Source of the DNA: Parvularia atlantis
Lineage: Eukaryota > Opisthokonta > Rotosphaerida
Length of the DNA stretch: 64,000 nt
Assembly (NCBI GenBank): GCA_943704415.1
Contig: CALSCO010000398.1
Location: forward strand, 1 to 64,000
Direction of reading: 5' to 3'
Shown piece by piece: positions 20,359 to 32,085 of this stretch (the stretch's first letter is position 1; each line of letters opens with the position of its first letter). A model generated the notes under the pieces. The model worked only from the letters and a program-made list of their open reading frames with translations. It did not search any database and was not told the origin of the DNA. Both the position numbers and the translations under genes were made by a program.

Positions 20359-20776
20359 TCTGCTTGCGATCGACCGTCGCCGAGTGCGCGAGCCGGTGAA
20401 GCACACGGAGCTGCTGCGCGGCACCACCGTGACGGTCAGCCGCACGTTGCGTCTGATGAAGCGCGAGCTGGTCCACGCGGCCGTCAAGTTCCATGGCTCT
20501 CCCCGGCACGATGATGTCGAGGTCGACGCGGGCGCTCAGGGGCAGCGGTGTGCGCGACTGATCGCGCTCTTCCGCTGCAACGACGGCCGCGACCTGGCCC
20601 TAGTGCGGTGGTTCGAAGTCGACACGCCCAGCACCGCGGGCCGGCACAAGTGGCTGCGCGAGGGCGAGCGCTGCGTGATCCTTACCGACTCGATCGTGCG
20701 CCGCATCCACATCGTCCACCTGGGCAATGGCAAGTTTGTGCTGAACCCGTTGGCATACAAACTGCCTGTACGCTAG
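20345..20776 (+). CDS. KDZ-type transposase-like C-terminal segment
   Basis: This is an intronless 143-residue frame from ATG 20345 to TAG 20774-20776. The region ARLIALFRCNDGRDLALVRWFE (20550-20615) followed by VILTDSIVRRIHIVHLGNGKFVLNPLA (20680-20757) resembles the end of Kyakuja-Dileera-Zisupton (KDZ) transposases. There a beta-rich block ending in D-S-I-[VL]-R-x2-H-[IL]-[VI]-P closes the protein. No catalytic core is seen here or upstream. With the C2H2 frame before it, this may be the remains of one DNA transposon, or a host gene made from its parts. The assignment is by pattern recognition only. Confidence 0.4.
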   Translation: MTTIDLLAIDRRRVREPVKHTELLRGTTVTVSRTLRLMKRELVHAAVKFHGSPRHDDVEVDAGAQGQRCARLIALFRCNDGRDLALVRWFEVDTPSTAGRHKWLREGERCVILTDSIVRRIHIVHLGNGKFVLNPLAYKLPVR

Positions 20777-20849
20777 TCAATGCCGTGCTGTTCTGCACCA
20801 GCCGGGCGCACGCACCAGGAAGTGGAGGGAGAGGCCGGCCGCGCTCGGA

Positions 20850-22324
20850 TCACAAGGCCAGCAGCGTGCGCTGCAGGTCGAGGCCGAGCATTTCGAAGGC
20901 GTGCTTGAGGCGCTCGGGGCCGTGCAGCACCATCTCGCAGTAGAGCACGCGTATACGAATGAGGAGGCTCAACTGGCCGCCACAGCGACATCAAATAGGC
21001 TCACGGCGCCATCAAGGCGGCTCGCGTAGAACGACGGCGGCGCGCCGATGCGCGGGTTCCATACAAAGTCGTTGTAGTGCTCGCGGTCCGGCACCGCCGC
21101 GGCGTTGACAAAGTGCATGTCGGCCGGGTTGGCGCAGAGCACGCCGCTCGTGAGCGTGGCCGCGGCGAGCAAGTCGCGCTCGGGGCTGAGGCGCAGGCTG
21201 AGGATGGCGCTGTCGTCGATGGCAAAGGTCGCAAAGACGGCGGCCGTGTTGCGCACGTCCCACACCTCGATGCGCCCGTTCGCGCTGCCCAACATCTGCG
21301 CACTTCACACTGAGTCTCGCGTGCGCGCCGCAGCCGGCGATGGTGCCGCGCGCACCACCAGCGACGAGCTCAGCGCTTCAATCGCCGTCACGGTAAGCGT
21401 CGACGGCCCCGCGCCCGCGACCGTGTGGAACTGCGCGGCCGGCGCCCCGCCCCGGTTGCGCACGTCCCACAGGCACACGTTCCCTGCGCGAGCGCTGTTG
21501 GTGCGTGTGTGCGCACGCAGCCATCGGCCAGCACCACGTGCCCTGCTTGTCGCCGCTCGCGAGGGCGCCCTGCGGCGCGAGCCAGCGCACGCAGCTGATC
21601 GGGACGCCGTGCGTGCCGACGGGCACTGTGGTGCCGTCGGCCGTCGGCTGCAGCAGCATCAGGCGCGCCGCCATGCTCGCGGCCACGAGCCCGGGAGACA
21701 GCTCGCCCAGCGCCACCAGCTGCCGCGCGCGGTGAATGCTAGCCAGAGTGAGAAGTGGCGGCAGCGGGCGGCACCTGGCTCACGCCGATGACGGGCAGCG
21801 GCGCGTCGAGGCGCATGTCGGGCTCGCTGCCGGCGCGCGCGAATAGCCGCACGAGGCGCAGGCTGCCGCGCGACGACAGCAGCACCGGCCCGGCCGGTCC
21901 GAGCGCGCAGCCGCTGACGGGCGGCTCGGCGAGGCTGTGCGAGGCGACGATGCGGAGCGGCTGGGCGTCGGTCGTGCACTGCCACATGTTGAGTGTGCGG
22001 GTCGAGGCTGTGAGGAGCGTGCCGCGCGAGGCCGCGCCGCCGTCGTCCACGTTGGGCGCGTGCGCGAGCTGCAGCAGCTCTGAGCCACGGGGCCGGGCGT
22101 TGCGCACGCCCACGCACCACCGTGACCACGGCGCCCTCGTGGCTGCGCGCGTCGGTCGTCGCGCGGGCCGTCACGGCACCCACCGACCCGCGCTTCCGCA
22201 GCCGTCGCGCGCGGCCGGCCCCGGTGCCGCCTTCGTTGCGCGCCGTGTCGCGCAGCAGCGCCAGCGCGGCGCGGGTCTCGTCGTGGCGCAGGCGCACGTC
22301 GACCGCCAGAACCTTGATGACCAT
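20850..22324 (-). CDS. WD40-like beta-propeller protein
   Basis: ATG 22324 (MVIKVLAVDVRLRHDETRAAL) on the minus strand. Successive exons show WD-type strands: TLLTASTRTLNMWQC (22030-21970), VLLSSRGSLRLVRLF (21890-21840), GTHGVPISCVRWLAP (21635-21590), NVCLWDVRN (21480-21455), and MLGSANGRIEVWDVRNTAAV (21297-21240). Two clear Trp-Asp ends are present, and the blade spacing is right for a single propeller. The last large exon can stop at TGA 20971-20969 (FDVAVAAS). Alternatively, an intron starting at GTGAGC before that stop leads to a further exon, HGPERLKHAFEMLGLDLQ, ending at TGA 20852-20850, which I prefer because it is well-formed protein. No orthologue is recognised. Confidence 0.6.
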
Positions 22325-22924
22325 CCGCGGCCACGCTGGGTGCGGGATGATTGCGTTGCTGATTGCGCTGCCTCGGTCGGAAAGAGTTTTCTCGTTTTTC
22401 ACGCTGCCTGCCCTCTCACGCCACCGCGCGCTGCCCCGGCGCCGCCACCGCGCCTCGCCCCCAATATCCGCGCTGCGCCGGCGACAGGCATGCACGCGCC
22501 CCGCGGCGGCGACCGGCAGCGGCCCCGGTCTGCGGTCGCGCCGGCGTCGCTGGTGGGGTGAGCCGCTGCTCGTTTCGTCGTCGCGATTTTCGCGGTCGAG
22601 GCCTCCTCCGGTCGCCCCCTCCCCTGGCCCCCTCTCCCGCTTGCGCGCGCGCCAGTGCTGTCTGTGGCCCCGCGCCTCTCCGTCTTTCCTGGTGCCTGAG
22701 GGGCCTGCCGCCGCGGCTGCGCACACCTCGGCGACTGGGGGAATCCGCGCCCGTTCACCCGAGAGGCGGCAATAACACCGGGCGCAAGGGCTCTCTCGCA
22801 ACGTTTTCCGCAGGCGCGCGAGGAGACCGGGACCGGGCTCGGCGGGCGGCGTGGGGGCGCGAGAGCGAGCGAGCGAGCGAGCGAGAGGGGCGAGAGGGCG
22901 AAGACGACGACGACGAACGACAGC
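22325..22924. other. 600-bp divergent promoter region
   Basis: This is the longest gap in the window, between the WD40-like start (minus) and the Gln/Ala-rich gene (plus). It is very GC-rich with pyrimidine tracts. Just before the plus-strand ATG lies a purine-rich simple repeat (GCGA repeats from about 22860, then GAC repeats to about 22920), probably 5' UTR. Open frames exist on both strands but show no protein character. Confidence 0.5.
22860..22920. repeat. GCGA/GAC simple repeats in 5' UTR
   Basis: Tetranucleotide GCGA repeats (about five copies) grade into GAC trinucleotide repeats immediately upstream of the ATG at 22925. Confidence 0.75.
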
Positions 22925-23413
22925 ATGAGCATCAGCGACGACATGGAGGTCGCCGCGCTCAGCCCGCACCAGTACTACGCGCCGCACCAGCTGCAGCACC
23001 CGCACCAGCAGCCAGCGCCGCCGCAGCCGCAGCAACCGCAGCAGCACCAGCAGCAGCACCAGCAGCCGCTCCGCAGCAGCGACTCGGACGTGTTGCTCAG
23101 CTTCATGGCCGCGGCCGCAGCAGCAGCCGCAGCAGTTGAGCCGCCGGCCAAGCGCAAGCTCCTCTGCGGTGGTGCGTCGCGGGCCGCCCTCGCCGCCGAT
23201 ACCCGCCCCGCTGACGCCATCCGCGCCGCAGAGCCCTCGTGCCCGTCGTGCTGCAACTGCGGCGCGCTGCACGAGGCCAAGCGCGCGGTCGAGCAGTACA
23301 AGTCCGAGCTGCAGGTCAGCCGCGAGGCGCAGGTGTACCTCGAGACGACGGGGCGTCGGAGAGGCTTCGCCGACATTTATCAGTTTGCCGCTGGCCCGAC
23401 GCTGCAGCGCTGA
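22925..23413 (+). CDS. Gln/Ala-rich small protein with short coiled coil
   Basis: ATG 22925 begins MSISDDMEVAALSPHQYY. Residues 20-48 are His/Gln/Pro-rich, followed by SDVLLSFM, an Ala run, and the basic patch PPAKRKL. A Cys pair region (CPSCCNCG, about 23240-23262) precedes a probable helix (HEAKRAVEQYKSELQVSREAQVYLE). The frame is open to a stop at 23411-23413. A stretch 23171-23229 has intron-like ends (GTGCGTCG...GCCGCAG) and may be spliced out, and a second intron near 23350-23420 would change the C-terminus. I do not recognise a family; a transcriptional regulator is only a guess from composition. Confidence 0.5.
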   Translation: MSISDDMEVAALSPHQYYAPHQLQHPHQQPAPPQPQQPQQHQQQHQQPLRSSDSDVLLSFMAAAAAAAAAVEPPAKRKLLCGGASRAALAADTRPADAIRAAEPSCPSCCNCGALHEAKRAVEQYKSELQVSREAQVYLETTGRRRGFADIYQFAAGPTLQR

Positions 23414-23542
23414 CCAAGACAGCGCGCGCGCGGGCCCGACGTCCTCCCAGCATCGTTGTAGACTTCCTTCGCATCCCCTCACGGTCATGCCCCCCCCAAA
23501 GCCCCCGTGTCAGCTGTAACTAGACCAGTTTCCTCTACAAAG

Positions 23543-26500
23543 CTACAGGGCGATGCGGAGCGTGTGCGCCGGTGAGGCCTCGCCCGCAACCAGTCTGACC
23601 AGGAGCGGGAGCAACAGCGGCGGCAGCGCGGCCTGTGCGCGTCCTAGCAGCGCCCACAGACGTTCTGTGGCCGGCCGCGCGTCGTCAGCTGGCGCAGCCA
23701 ACGACCGCGCATGCGCACGCACCGCGCCGCTCGCCGACGCGCGCGCCCACCTCGGCCGCGTGCACGCAGCGGTCAAGCGCGAGGAAGACGCGCTCGCGCA
23801 TCGCCAGTGCGTCCAGGAGCGTCGCCGTCGCCGCCGCCTCCGACGCCACGGCCGCGAGCGCGGCCTCGAGCGACGCAAAGAAGCCGTCTGCGTCTTGTGT
23901 TCTGTGCGGCGAGGCGTTACGGACGCCGACTGCCGTCGCCATGCGGCATCGCACCGCAGCGGCGCCACGTCGCTGATGCTCGCGAGGCAGTGCGCCAACA
24001 GTTGCGTCTCGACCACGGGCTCGCGGTGCACGTTGGGCTCCTCGTGGTAAAACAGCTTGGGCGACGGGTGCAGCTCACCGTCCAGCAGCTCGGCCACTGC
24101 GACCGGCGATCAGCATACCGCCCGTAACTCGCGTCAGCACCCACGCGTCCGCTCGTCGCTGCGCGTCAGCCTCTGCAGCCGAGTCACCAGCTCCGTGCGC
24201 AGCGGCTCGCGCACTGCTGTGTACTGTCGTGCGGCGTTCGCTACGGCGTCGTAGACCATGGTCAGCGCAAAGGGCACGCTCACAGGCTGCGTCGCGTATG
24301 AGAGTCTGCGGTACCTTGCACAGCTGTGCGCGCACCGAACAGCGCTGCCAGGCCGCGGCACACGTCGCCGCTTCGAGCCGCACGTCCTCCTCGTCGTCTT
24401 GCAGCAGCCGCACGAGCACAAACGCCGTCCGCACATACACGGCTCCCTCTGGCTGCAGCAAGCGCGGCCACGCTCGCGCAAGGCCCTCCACCGCTGCGGC
24501 GCGACACGGGTGTGCCTGGCGGCGAGTGAGCCTCCCGCAACACACTAGCAGAGCCGCACTTCGCGCTCGTCCGAGTAGCGCTCGAGCACGTCCACGACGC
24601 GCGTCTCAGTCGCGCCAGTGGCGCGCACGGCCAGCAGCCCGATCAGCGGCAGCGACGCGAGGCGCTCCGAGAACGCCACGTCGGCCGACACGACGCGCTC
24701 CAGCTGCCGCTGCAGCAGCCGGTCCCAGGCGGTGTCGGCCGCCACCTGCCCGGCCGCGAGCAGCGCCGCCGCGAGCGCGAGCAGCGAGGCGGCACACTCG
24801 CGGTGCGGCTCGTTGCCGAGCAGGCAGTCGACCACGGCTGCGGCCACCGCATCACGGCTGCGCGAGCCGTGCGTCAGCAAACCGGGGTTGCAGGGTCGCG
24901 GGACACGCACACACGCACCCGATCGAGTCGACGTGGGCGAGGCACCACCGCGTCGTTGCCAGGCGCACCTCGTACGATTTGTGGCGAAGCGCGCGAAGCA
25001 CGCGCTCGGTCACGACCGACCCGTCGGCGGCTGCGATCGCCCAGTCGAGCTGCGCCACCGCGCACGCCTCGGCAGCCAGCGCCGACCCGGGCACGTCGGT
25101 CTGCTCGACCACGTCCGCGTCCAGGAAGGCGAGCGGCGCAAGGGCCAGTGCGGCCGCACCGCCCGCACGCCACGGGCAGGTGAGCAACGCAAAGCGCAGC
25201 AGGTCCACCAGCGCCGCCCGCACAAAGTCGCACGGGTCCGTCAGCAGCGCCGGCACGTTTGCGACGATACGTGCGTGCACCGCCTCGCGCACCAGCTCAT
25301 TCGCCGCGCCGGTGTCGCGCGCCGCCACTAGCGGCAGGTGTGCCTCGAGCAGCGCGTGCAGGCACAGCAGCATACCGTGCCGACGGTTGCGCGCGTCCGA
25401 GAGCACGTGCTGCGCGAGGCCGCGCGACACCGCAAGCACATCCTGGCTCGCCACCAGCGCCGCGAGCGTGCGGGCCGCCATCGCGCGCACCTGTGCACGC
25501 GGCGAGTCAGGCTCATCCCGCTTGCAGGCGTTGGCCCGCACACCTGGAAGATGTGGCTGCGCGCGCAGGCCGACACGAGCGTGACGTAGCCCGCCAGGTC
25601 CGCCTCGCCCTCCTCGGCTGAAGCGAAGCGCGGCTGCAGGCGCGACAGCAGCGCCAGGATCGGGAATAGCGACGCGTCGAGACCGTCGCTGGCGCTCGCG
25701 CCGACGGCCACGAGCCGTTGCACTGCCTCGCCCAGCCGCGCCAGCAGGAAGTCGTGCAGGGCCGGGTAGCGCTCGAAGAAGCTCGCGGCAGTCACGGCGT
25801 CGGCGCCCTTGGCCGCCGTGTTGCGCGTCGTGCCAAAGATGCGCGTACAGACGACGGCAAAGAGCATCGTTGCGCAGTTGCGCACGGCCCAGCTGCGCCG
25901 CGGCACCCCTCAGTTGGCGGTGCGCAGCGGCCGCACAGCGCACCTGGCCGACCGGAAGCCCGTAAGTGCGAGCATGATGCCCTCGGCGATGAAGGGCAGC
26001 ACGTGCGTCGCCAGGCCCGAGTCGCGGAACACGGTACGCAGGATGTTGTACACGTGCACCTGCGGCAGATCCAAGCGCTGGTCGTAGTCGGCCGCAAGCG
26101 GCATCCTCGCGAGCGCAAAGAGGCTGTGCATCGCCTGCGGTAGCAGCGCCTGCGCAGGCGTCGTCAGCGCAGAGCGCCGGCCGGGTCTCGCGGGCGCACC
26201 TTGGGCACCGTGAGCGTGTACGGCTCACTTGCCAGGATCGCCAGCAGCGCAAACGGCAGGCCGGCCGAGCGGCGCGTGATCGAGACGCTCATCGCACCAG
26301 CAGCGACGCCCAGCAGTCGCTGCAAGGGCCGATGCGTGTCAGCCTGCAAGCCTTCTCAGGCTCGCGCGCACACCTTCAGCCACGCTGACGGCAGGGCGCG
26401 CATCGACGCCCACGGCGAGGCAAACAGCGCACGGTTGACCTGCTCGAACGCCCCGTAGACACTCTGCGTGCGTGAACGTCAGCGGTACACGACACGTGTG

Positions 26501-29500
26501 ACGCGCGCGCCGCACCGCGATTGCGCCAAAGTGACGCAGCTCGCACAGCAGAGAGATGAACAGCTCGCCGACCGCCGTGAGCTCCTCAGGCAGCATGGCG
26601 CGCTCCTGAGCGGGCGCCCGGTTCAGCAGCGAGATGTCTGCGCCCGCACGACGCCACCTGGCCGTCGAGCGGCACGTTGCACGCCAGGCTAACGTGGACG
26701 AGGCTGGCACCGGCGTCGGCGTCAGCGGGACGTGCGCGCGCGGCGCGCGAGGCACCGCACCTGGCCTCCTTGATCGACCGCCAGCAGCACGAGTTGACCA
26801 CCTGGTGACGCGGGCCCGGGCCGCCGTCGTCGCCGTCGAGGTCATCGTCGGCATCACCGTCGCCATAGTCGGCATCGCCGTCGTTGCCCTCCGGAGACGC
26901 GTGCGACAGCGGCACACGCGCGACGTCGATCACGCGCCGCGTCACGTCCAGCAGCCGCACGACCTGTTGGCCGGAGTGCTGTTACTCAGCGAGCCTGCAC
27001 GCACACGTGTTCACGCACAACCGAGCGCCACGACGCGCCCGCCTCGGCGCGGCCAAAGTCGATGTCGCCGATGATATACCTGCCGTCGCGCAACGCAACA
27101 AACGTCAGTGGCGCTGCAGCTGCTCGACGTGCACGCACCGCAGCGCCGCCAGCAGTCCAAACATTGGCGCGGCCTCGCTCGCGGCGTTCAGATCGCGCTC
27201 CGCCAGGGCCACCTGCGCGTGCAGCAGGTCCACCAGTTGAGACACGAACGACGCGGCTTCGAGCGAACGCGCGTCAGCGCGATCGTGCACGGTCATACGG
27301 CCCGATGCGCACCGGCCGACGTGGCTGTCGACGGGGCCGCGCCGGGCAGCGGGACATGCCAGGCTAGGCCGCGTACGTAGTGTGCAAAGACAAAGCGCAG
27401 TAGCTGCGCCCCGCCGTCGCTCTCCTGGCCGCGCACGCTGCGCAGCACGCGCAGAGCGGTGCCGCATAGGGCCGCTGCATCGTCCCGTGTCGGCGCGATG
27501 GACAGTGGTCGCGGTGCATCTGCAAGCGCCGCGTCAGCGACCGAGCTCGCCGCGCATGTAGCACGCACGCTCGAGCGCCTCTAGCGCGGCGACGCGGTTG
27601 CGGTCAAAGCTATCGTGCACGAGTCGGTCGAGCAGCGCCCAGCTGAGCGCAGGGCTGGCATGCAGCGCCTTCAGCCCCGCAGGCCACGGCAGATCGAGCG
27701 AGCGGTGCTGCAGCGGGACCAGCATGCCTGCGAGCATCTGCAGCCACGCTAAACCGCGGTCTGCGCCGCACCAAACGCTCGCACGCACCTCGAGCACACG
27801 TCGCAGCAGACTCAGTGCCGTCGCAGAGCGCTGGAACGGCACGCCAGGGTACAGCGAGCCCGCAAGCACGTCCACCACGGCTCCGGCAAAGGCGCAGTAC
27901 CGCTCAACGGTGTCCGCGAGCTCTCGCGCGCGCACCTGCGACGGCAATCTCAGCGACCACGCAACACGTCCACGCGAGCGAGCACGCACAGCGTTGTCCG
28001 ACGACGGGGCGCGCTCAAGATCGCGCTGCTCCTTCAGCGTCGAGGCAAGCGAGTCGCGGAAGCGCGTCAGCAGGTGCTCCCAAAGCCCGGCCTGCGCACG
28101 CGCTTAGCACAGCGGCCACGACGCACTCGCACACGCGCACACCAGCCGGTGGCGAAAGTCTGGCGAGGCCGACGTCATGCACTCGGGCAGACCGAGACGG
28201 ATCCACGCGAGCTCCTGCTCGGTAAACGGGTCCTGCACGCACGCACGCCGTTAGCCGGCCACGACGACGACGACGACGACACGCGCCGCGGCACCTTGGT
28301 CTTCTTGCTCCAGCACAGAAAGCTCATCGCGTCGGCGCGCACCGCATCCGACGCGTGGTGCAGCGCCTGCGTGAGCAGCGCCACTGGCAGCGTCGTCGGA
28401 CTGTGGCCCGCAGAAAACACCTCCGCGCCGAGGAGGCCAGCCACGCGGCCCTCCTTCAACGTCGCTACGAGCGCCTCAAACGCGGCGGCATTGCCGTCGC
28501 TCGCGGCACCTGTGCCCGAGCGTGAGACGGCAGCGCAACCACTACCGCGCGATAAGGCGCACCGGCCAGCGCGAGCAGCAGCCGCCCCATCGCCCCCGCA
28601 TCCTGCCGCACGAGCCCCGGCACAAGGTACGCCACGATGTGCCGCCGCAGCAGCTCGCCGTCGCCGCGCTCGCTGCACAGGCTCGCAACAACGAGCGGCT
28701 GCCACGCGGCCTCCCAGCGGCGCACGGCCTCGTCCGCGTCCGAGCCCTGCGCGCGGCAGTGCTTGAGGTAGCGGCCCAGCAGGCTCAGGATGGTCTCGGA
28801 GCACGTCGTGACCAGTCGCGTGTCGCTGTGACGCAGCCGTGAGCACATGAAGCGTTCGCCCACAGCCCACAGCCGCTCACCGCAGCGCGCACAGGTGCTC
28901 ACGCAGCACGTGCGGCTGGTGCAGCACGACCTCGTAAGCCGGAAAGTACTCGAACAACATGCGCAGCGGCTGGAAGCGCGCCTTGCTCTCGTCCTGCGCG
29001 AGCCCGGTCACGCGCAAACAGGCAGGCGCGCTGCGTGACACGCACCTGCATCGTGATGTGCGTATGCAGCAGCCGCTGCAGGCGCGTCCCGGGCGCAGCG
29101 CCGCCACCGTCGAGCGCGTGCTGCAGCTTGAGAAAGAGCTCGAACGCCATCTGCACCTTGGCCGCGACACCCTCAGCCGGATCCTCCCAGTGCGCGCGCA
29201 GCAACGCGGCAAAGTGGGCGCCCCAGTCGCGGTCAAAGGTCGCCACACACTCACGCGCCAACGCGCTGCCATCGGCGACCAGCGCGCGCACGGCCTCGAG
29301 CACGTCGATGAGCGCGAGCATCGCGACGTTGCGCTGCGCCGTCGTCCCGCCCGTGGCCCCGTCCGCGCACAGCTGCACAACCGCCACTACGACCGCTGCG
29401 AGCGCCGTGCCGGGTGCGCCCTGCGGGCCGGGAGAGAGCAGGACCGCCGGCGTGGCGACGGCGAGGAAGACCCTGATCGCGACGGCCACGACGATGTCGC

Positions 29501-30517
29501 CGCGCTCGCCCTGCGCCGCGCGCTTCGAGTGTCAGCACACGCTTGTGCGCGCGCGCGTCGCGGCGCACCAGCCCCGCTGCTCGTGCGCGCTGCTCGCCCA
29601 GCCACGCCGACACGAATGCGCCCGGTGCGAGAGTGCGCAGCAGCAGGTGCGCGTGCACAAACATGCACGTGAAGAGCGCGTCGACCGACAGCGCCGCGCA
29701 GGCGATCGTGCCGCGCCAGAACTCGACAAAGACCGCCGTCCAGTCGCGATCGCCGTCCGCGGCCGAGCGCAGCCAGGTCCACACCTCGTCGCGCCCCAGG
29801 CGAAGCAGCTGCGACAGCGCCTTGGCGCACAGAAACACGCCCATGCTGCGGTCGCCGTCGCTGCGCCGCGTCTCTGCCGTCCGCTCGCGCTCCTCCTCGA
29901 GCAGGGCGCGCGCACATGCATGGATGCACCGCCCGAGCACGTCCAGCAGCCTCAGCAGCACCACGCGCACGAGCAGCGCCGACTCGCCCGTGCAGACGTT
30001 GACGAGCGTGTCGAGGCCGCGCGTTGGCACGCCCTGCTCGCCACCGTGCGCCGTACATGCCACCTCGACTGACGCGCAATGCCGCTCCACGGCCTCGGCC
30101 AGCGCGGTCTCGGTCGCCGCCCCCGCGTGCCGCGCGCACTCGTCGAGCACGCGGGCGAGCGCGCGCCGCACGGACGTCATCTCAGCCGCGAGCAGCAGCA
30201 TCGCGACGTGCGGCGCCAAAAGGATCGCAACCGCAGCCGCATCGTTCGGCACGGTCATTGCCGCGACGGCAGCCGCTGCGTACGGAGCGCGCGTCAGTCG
30301 CGCGTCATACATGCCGACCGCCGCGCTGCTGACCGAGCGCGCCAAACGTCGCGGGCAGCTGCTTGGCGTCAACGTCGCGCCCCGCGGCGATCTCGCGAAG
30401 CATCCGCACGGGCTCTGCGTGCGCTCCCGGCGCATCCGGCACATGCACGCGCCGCAGCGCGCCCTCGAACGCGCCCGCCGCGACCTGCGCGCCGACCGAG
30501 GCAGCCACGCGGCGCAT
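23543..30517 (-). CDS. THADA: THADA/Trm732 homologue (DUF2428 HEAT-repeat protein)
   Basis: This is a very large HEAT/ARM-type solenoid. Its yeast homologue Trm732 partners the methyltransferase Trm7 for 2'-O-methylation of tRNA position 32. ATG 30517 (MRRVAASVGAQVAAG), TAG at 23545-23543, about 30 small introns. The diagnostic DUF2428 core lies at about 26310-25820: SITRRSAGLPFALLAILASEP, then QVHVYNILRTVFRDSGLA, PFIAEGIMLALTGF, and WAVRNCATMLFAVVCTRIFG. These blocks match the family nearly word for word, including the RRSAGLP motif thought to form the functional surface. The N-terminal half (30.5-26.5 kb) and C-terminal half (25.8-23.5 kb) are Leu/Ala-rich helical repeats. The start is 35 bp from the divergent start of the next gene. 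An FTSJ1/Trm7 partner is not in this window. Confidence 0.88.
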
Positions 30518-30552
30518 CTGTCACACAATCGAGTTTCGCACTGTCACAGTGG

Positions 30553-32035
30553 ATGCGGCGCGTCACGTTTGTCGCGGGCGGCGCAGCGGCGCTGCTCGGG
30601 GCCGGCGTTGCGGCGGCGAGTGCGCTCGACGGCGACCGGCGGCTGCGCGCGCCCGTGCTGCGCCTGCTGCAACGGCATGCGCGGCCGGCCGTTGTGCACT
30701 GCGACTGGGCCAGCGCCGCGCCCATGCCGCCGCCCGATGTCGTCACACCTACGATGTTCACGGCCGACCAGCTGGCGACGCTCGCGACGCGCCTCGCGGG
30801 CTATGTGCGTCGTGCGCCGGCGTGCGCGTGCGTGCGAAGCAATGGACTGAGGCGCGCGCGGACGCCGCGCAGATTGACATCCCGCTCCTGCCCGAGGCCG
30901 CCGAGCGCTACGTCGTGGTGCAAGCGCTGACGGCCGTGTCACAGACGCTGGCGCAGCAGCTGGACGACAAGCTGCGGTGCGCGTGTGTGCCCACGCATCA
31001 GGCGAGCTGAGCACTTAACGTGCGGCGCATCGAGCGCAGGAAGCAGCTGCGCTTCGCCATGGCCGGCTCGCTCACGTCGGACGAGACGCAGGACCTTGTC
31101 AACCGGCTCGCGACGCTCGTCAACCACAAGGTCGACCTGCCCTTCCTGAACGAGAACGAGGAGCAGGCGCTGTTCCAGCACATCATCGGCGCCATTATCC
31201 GGCTCGCGCAACCGTCCGACGGCGCGCCCAACGCGACGGCCTGTGCGTCATCCGTCCGCTGTCCTGCGCCGACTCACGCGCACCGCGGCGGGCAGACTCG
31301 CTGCTGCAGAGCGCCGTGAGCTCGGCACACGTGTTGCTGGTGCCGGAGCAACGCCGCGCGCTGGCGCAGCACATCACCAAGACATACGACTTCCCGTTCC
31401 TCAACCAGCAGCAGGAGCAGGTCGTGGTCGAGAACGTGATCGAGATCCTCAGCCAGCGCGTCAACGGCCTCCTGCCGCCCGAGTTTGTGGCCACGCTGCG
31501 CGGTGCGTGGCCGGGCTCGCGTGTTGCGCGCGCCGAGTGACACAGCGGTGGAGCAGGCGCGTCGCCGGCGGAGATGCAGCGGCTCAAACAGCGCCTGGTG
31601 CAGCGCCTGATCGAGACGGCCAAGGTGCCGATCCTGCGGCCCGAGGTGTGCTGCGACGTGCGCTGTCGTCGGCCCGCGCTTACACTGCCCGTGTGCAGCT
31701 GCGCGTGCTGCTGTACGACCGCGTCGTGAGCGTGATGCTCGAGGGCATCGCGACCGCGTCGGGGCCGGCCTTCCTCCAGGACACGAAGACGCGCCTGCAC
31801 CGAGCGCAGGTGCGGCGCGCGCGCACACACGTTGACGCATGGTGTGGCCCAGCACCGCGCGCAGGAAACCGAGAGCCTGCTCAAGGCCGAGCTGGACGAG
31901 TTTGACGAGCACACGGCGGCGCGCCGGCGCGTCCTCGCGCAGCAGCTGCGCAAAGTGCAGGCCGAGCGGTGGGAGCTGCAGCGCCAGACGAGCTGGCTGC
32001 ACTGGCTGCTAGCATGGCTGTGGTTTTGGCGCTGA
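30553..32035 (+). CDS. Unknown protein with N-terminal membrane segment and three internal repeats
   Basis: ATG 30553 starts MRRVTFVAGGAAALLGAGVAA, a hydrophobic N-terminal anchor or signal. TGA is at 32033-32035, after a Trp-rich hydrophobic end (WLHWLLAWLWFWR). About six introns. Between them are three related units: (1) FTADQLATLATRLAGYV...IDIPLLPEAAERYVVVQAL (30758-30955); (2) LTSDETQDLVNRLATLVNHK-VDLPFLNENEEQALFQHIIG (31072-31200); (3) LVPEQRRALAQHITKTY-DFPFLNQQQEQVVVENVIE (31333-31450). Each has a helix, a [VDI]-[DF]-[LIP]-P-[FL]-L motif, then an acidic helix. A coiled-coil-like segment (LLKAELDEFDEHTAARRRVLAQQ) precedes the C-terminal hydrophobic end. The two hydrophobic ends suggest an organelle membrane protein. 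No family is recognised. Confidence 0.65.
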
Positions 32036-32085
32036 CGGGCGCGTGTAGCCCATTGCATTCGTTTCCTTTTGCTAACGAAGACTTG

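Noticed and set aside
21659-23488. 609-codon minus-strand open frame
   Set aside because: It runs through the WD40-like gene in the wrong frame, the promoter region and the opposite-strand Gln-rich gene. The composition is low-complexity Arg/Ala and only its middle overlaps a real first exon.
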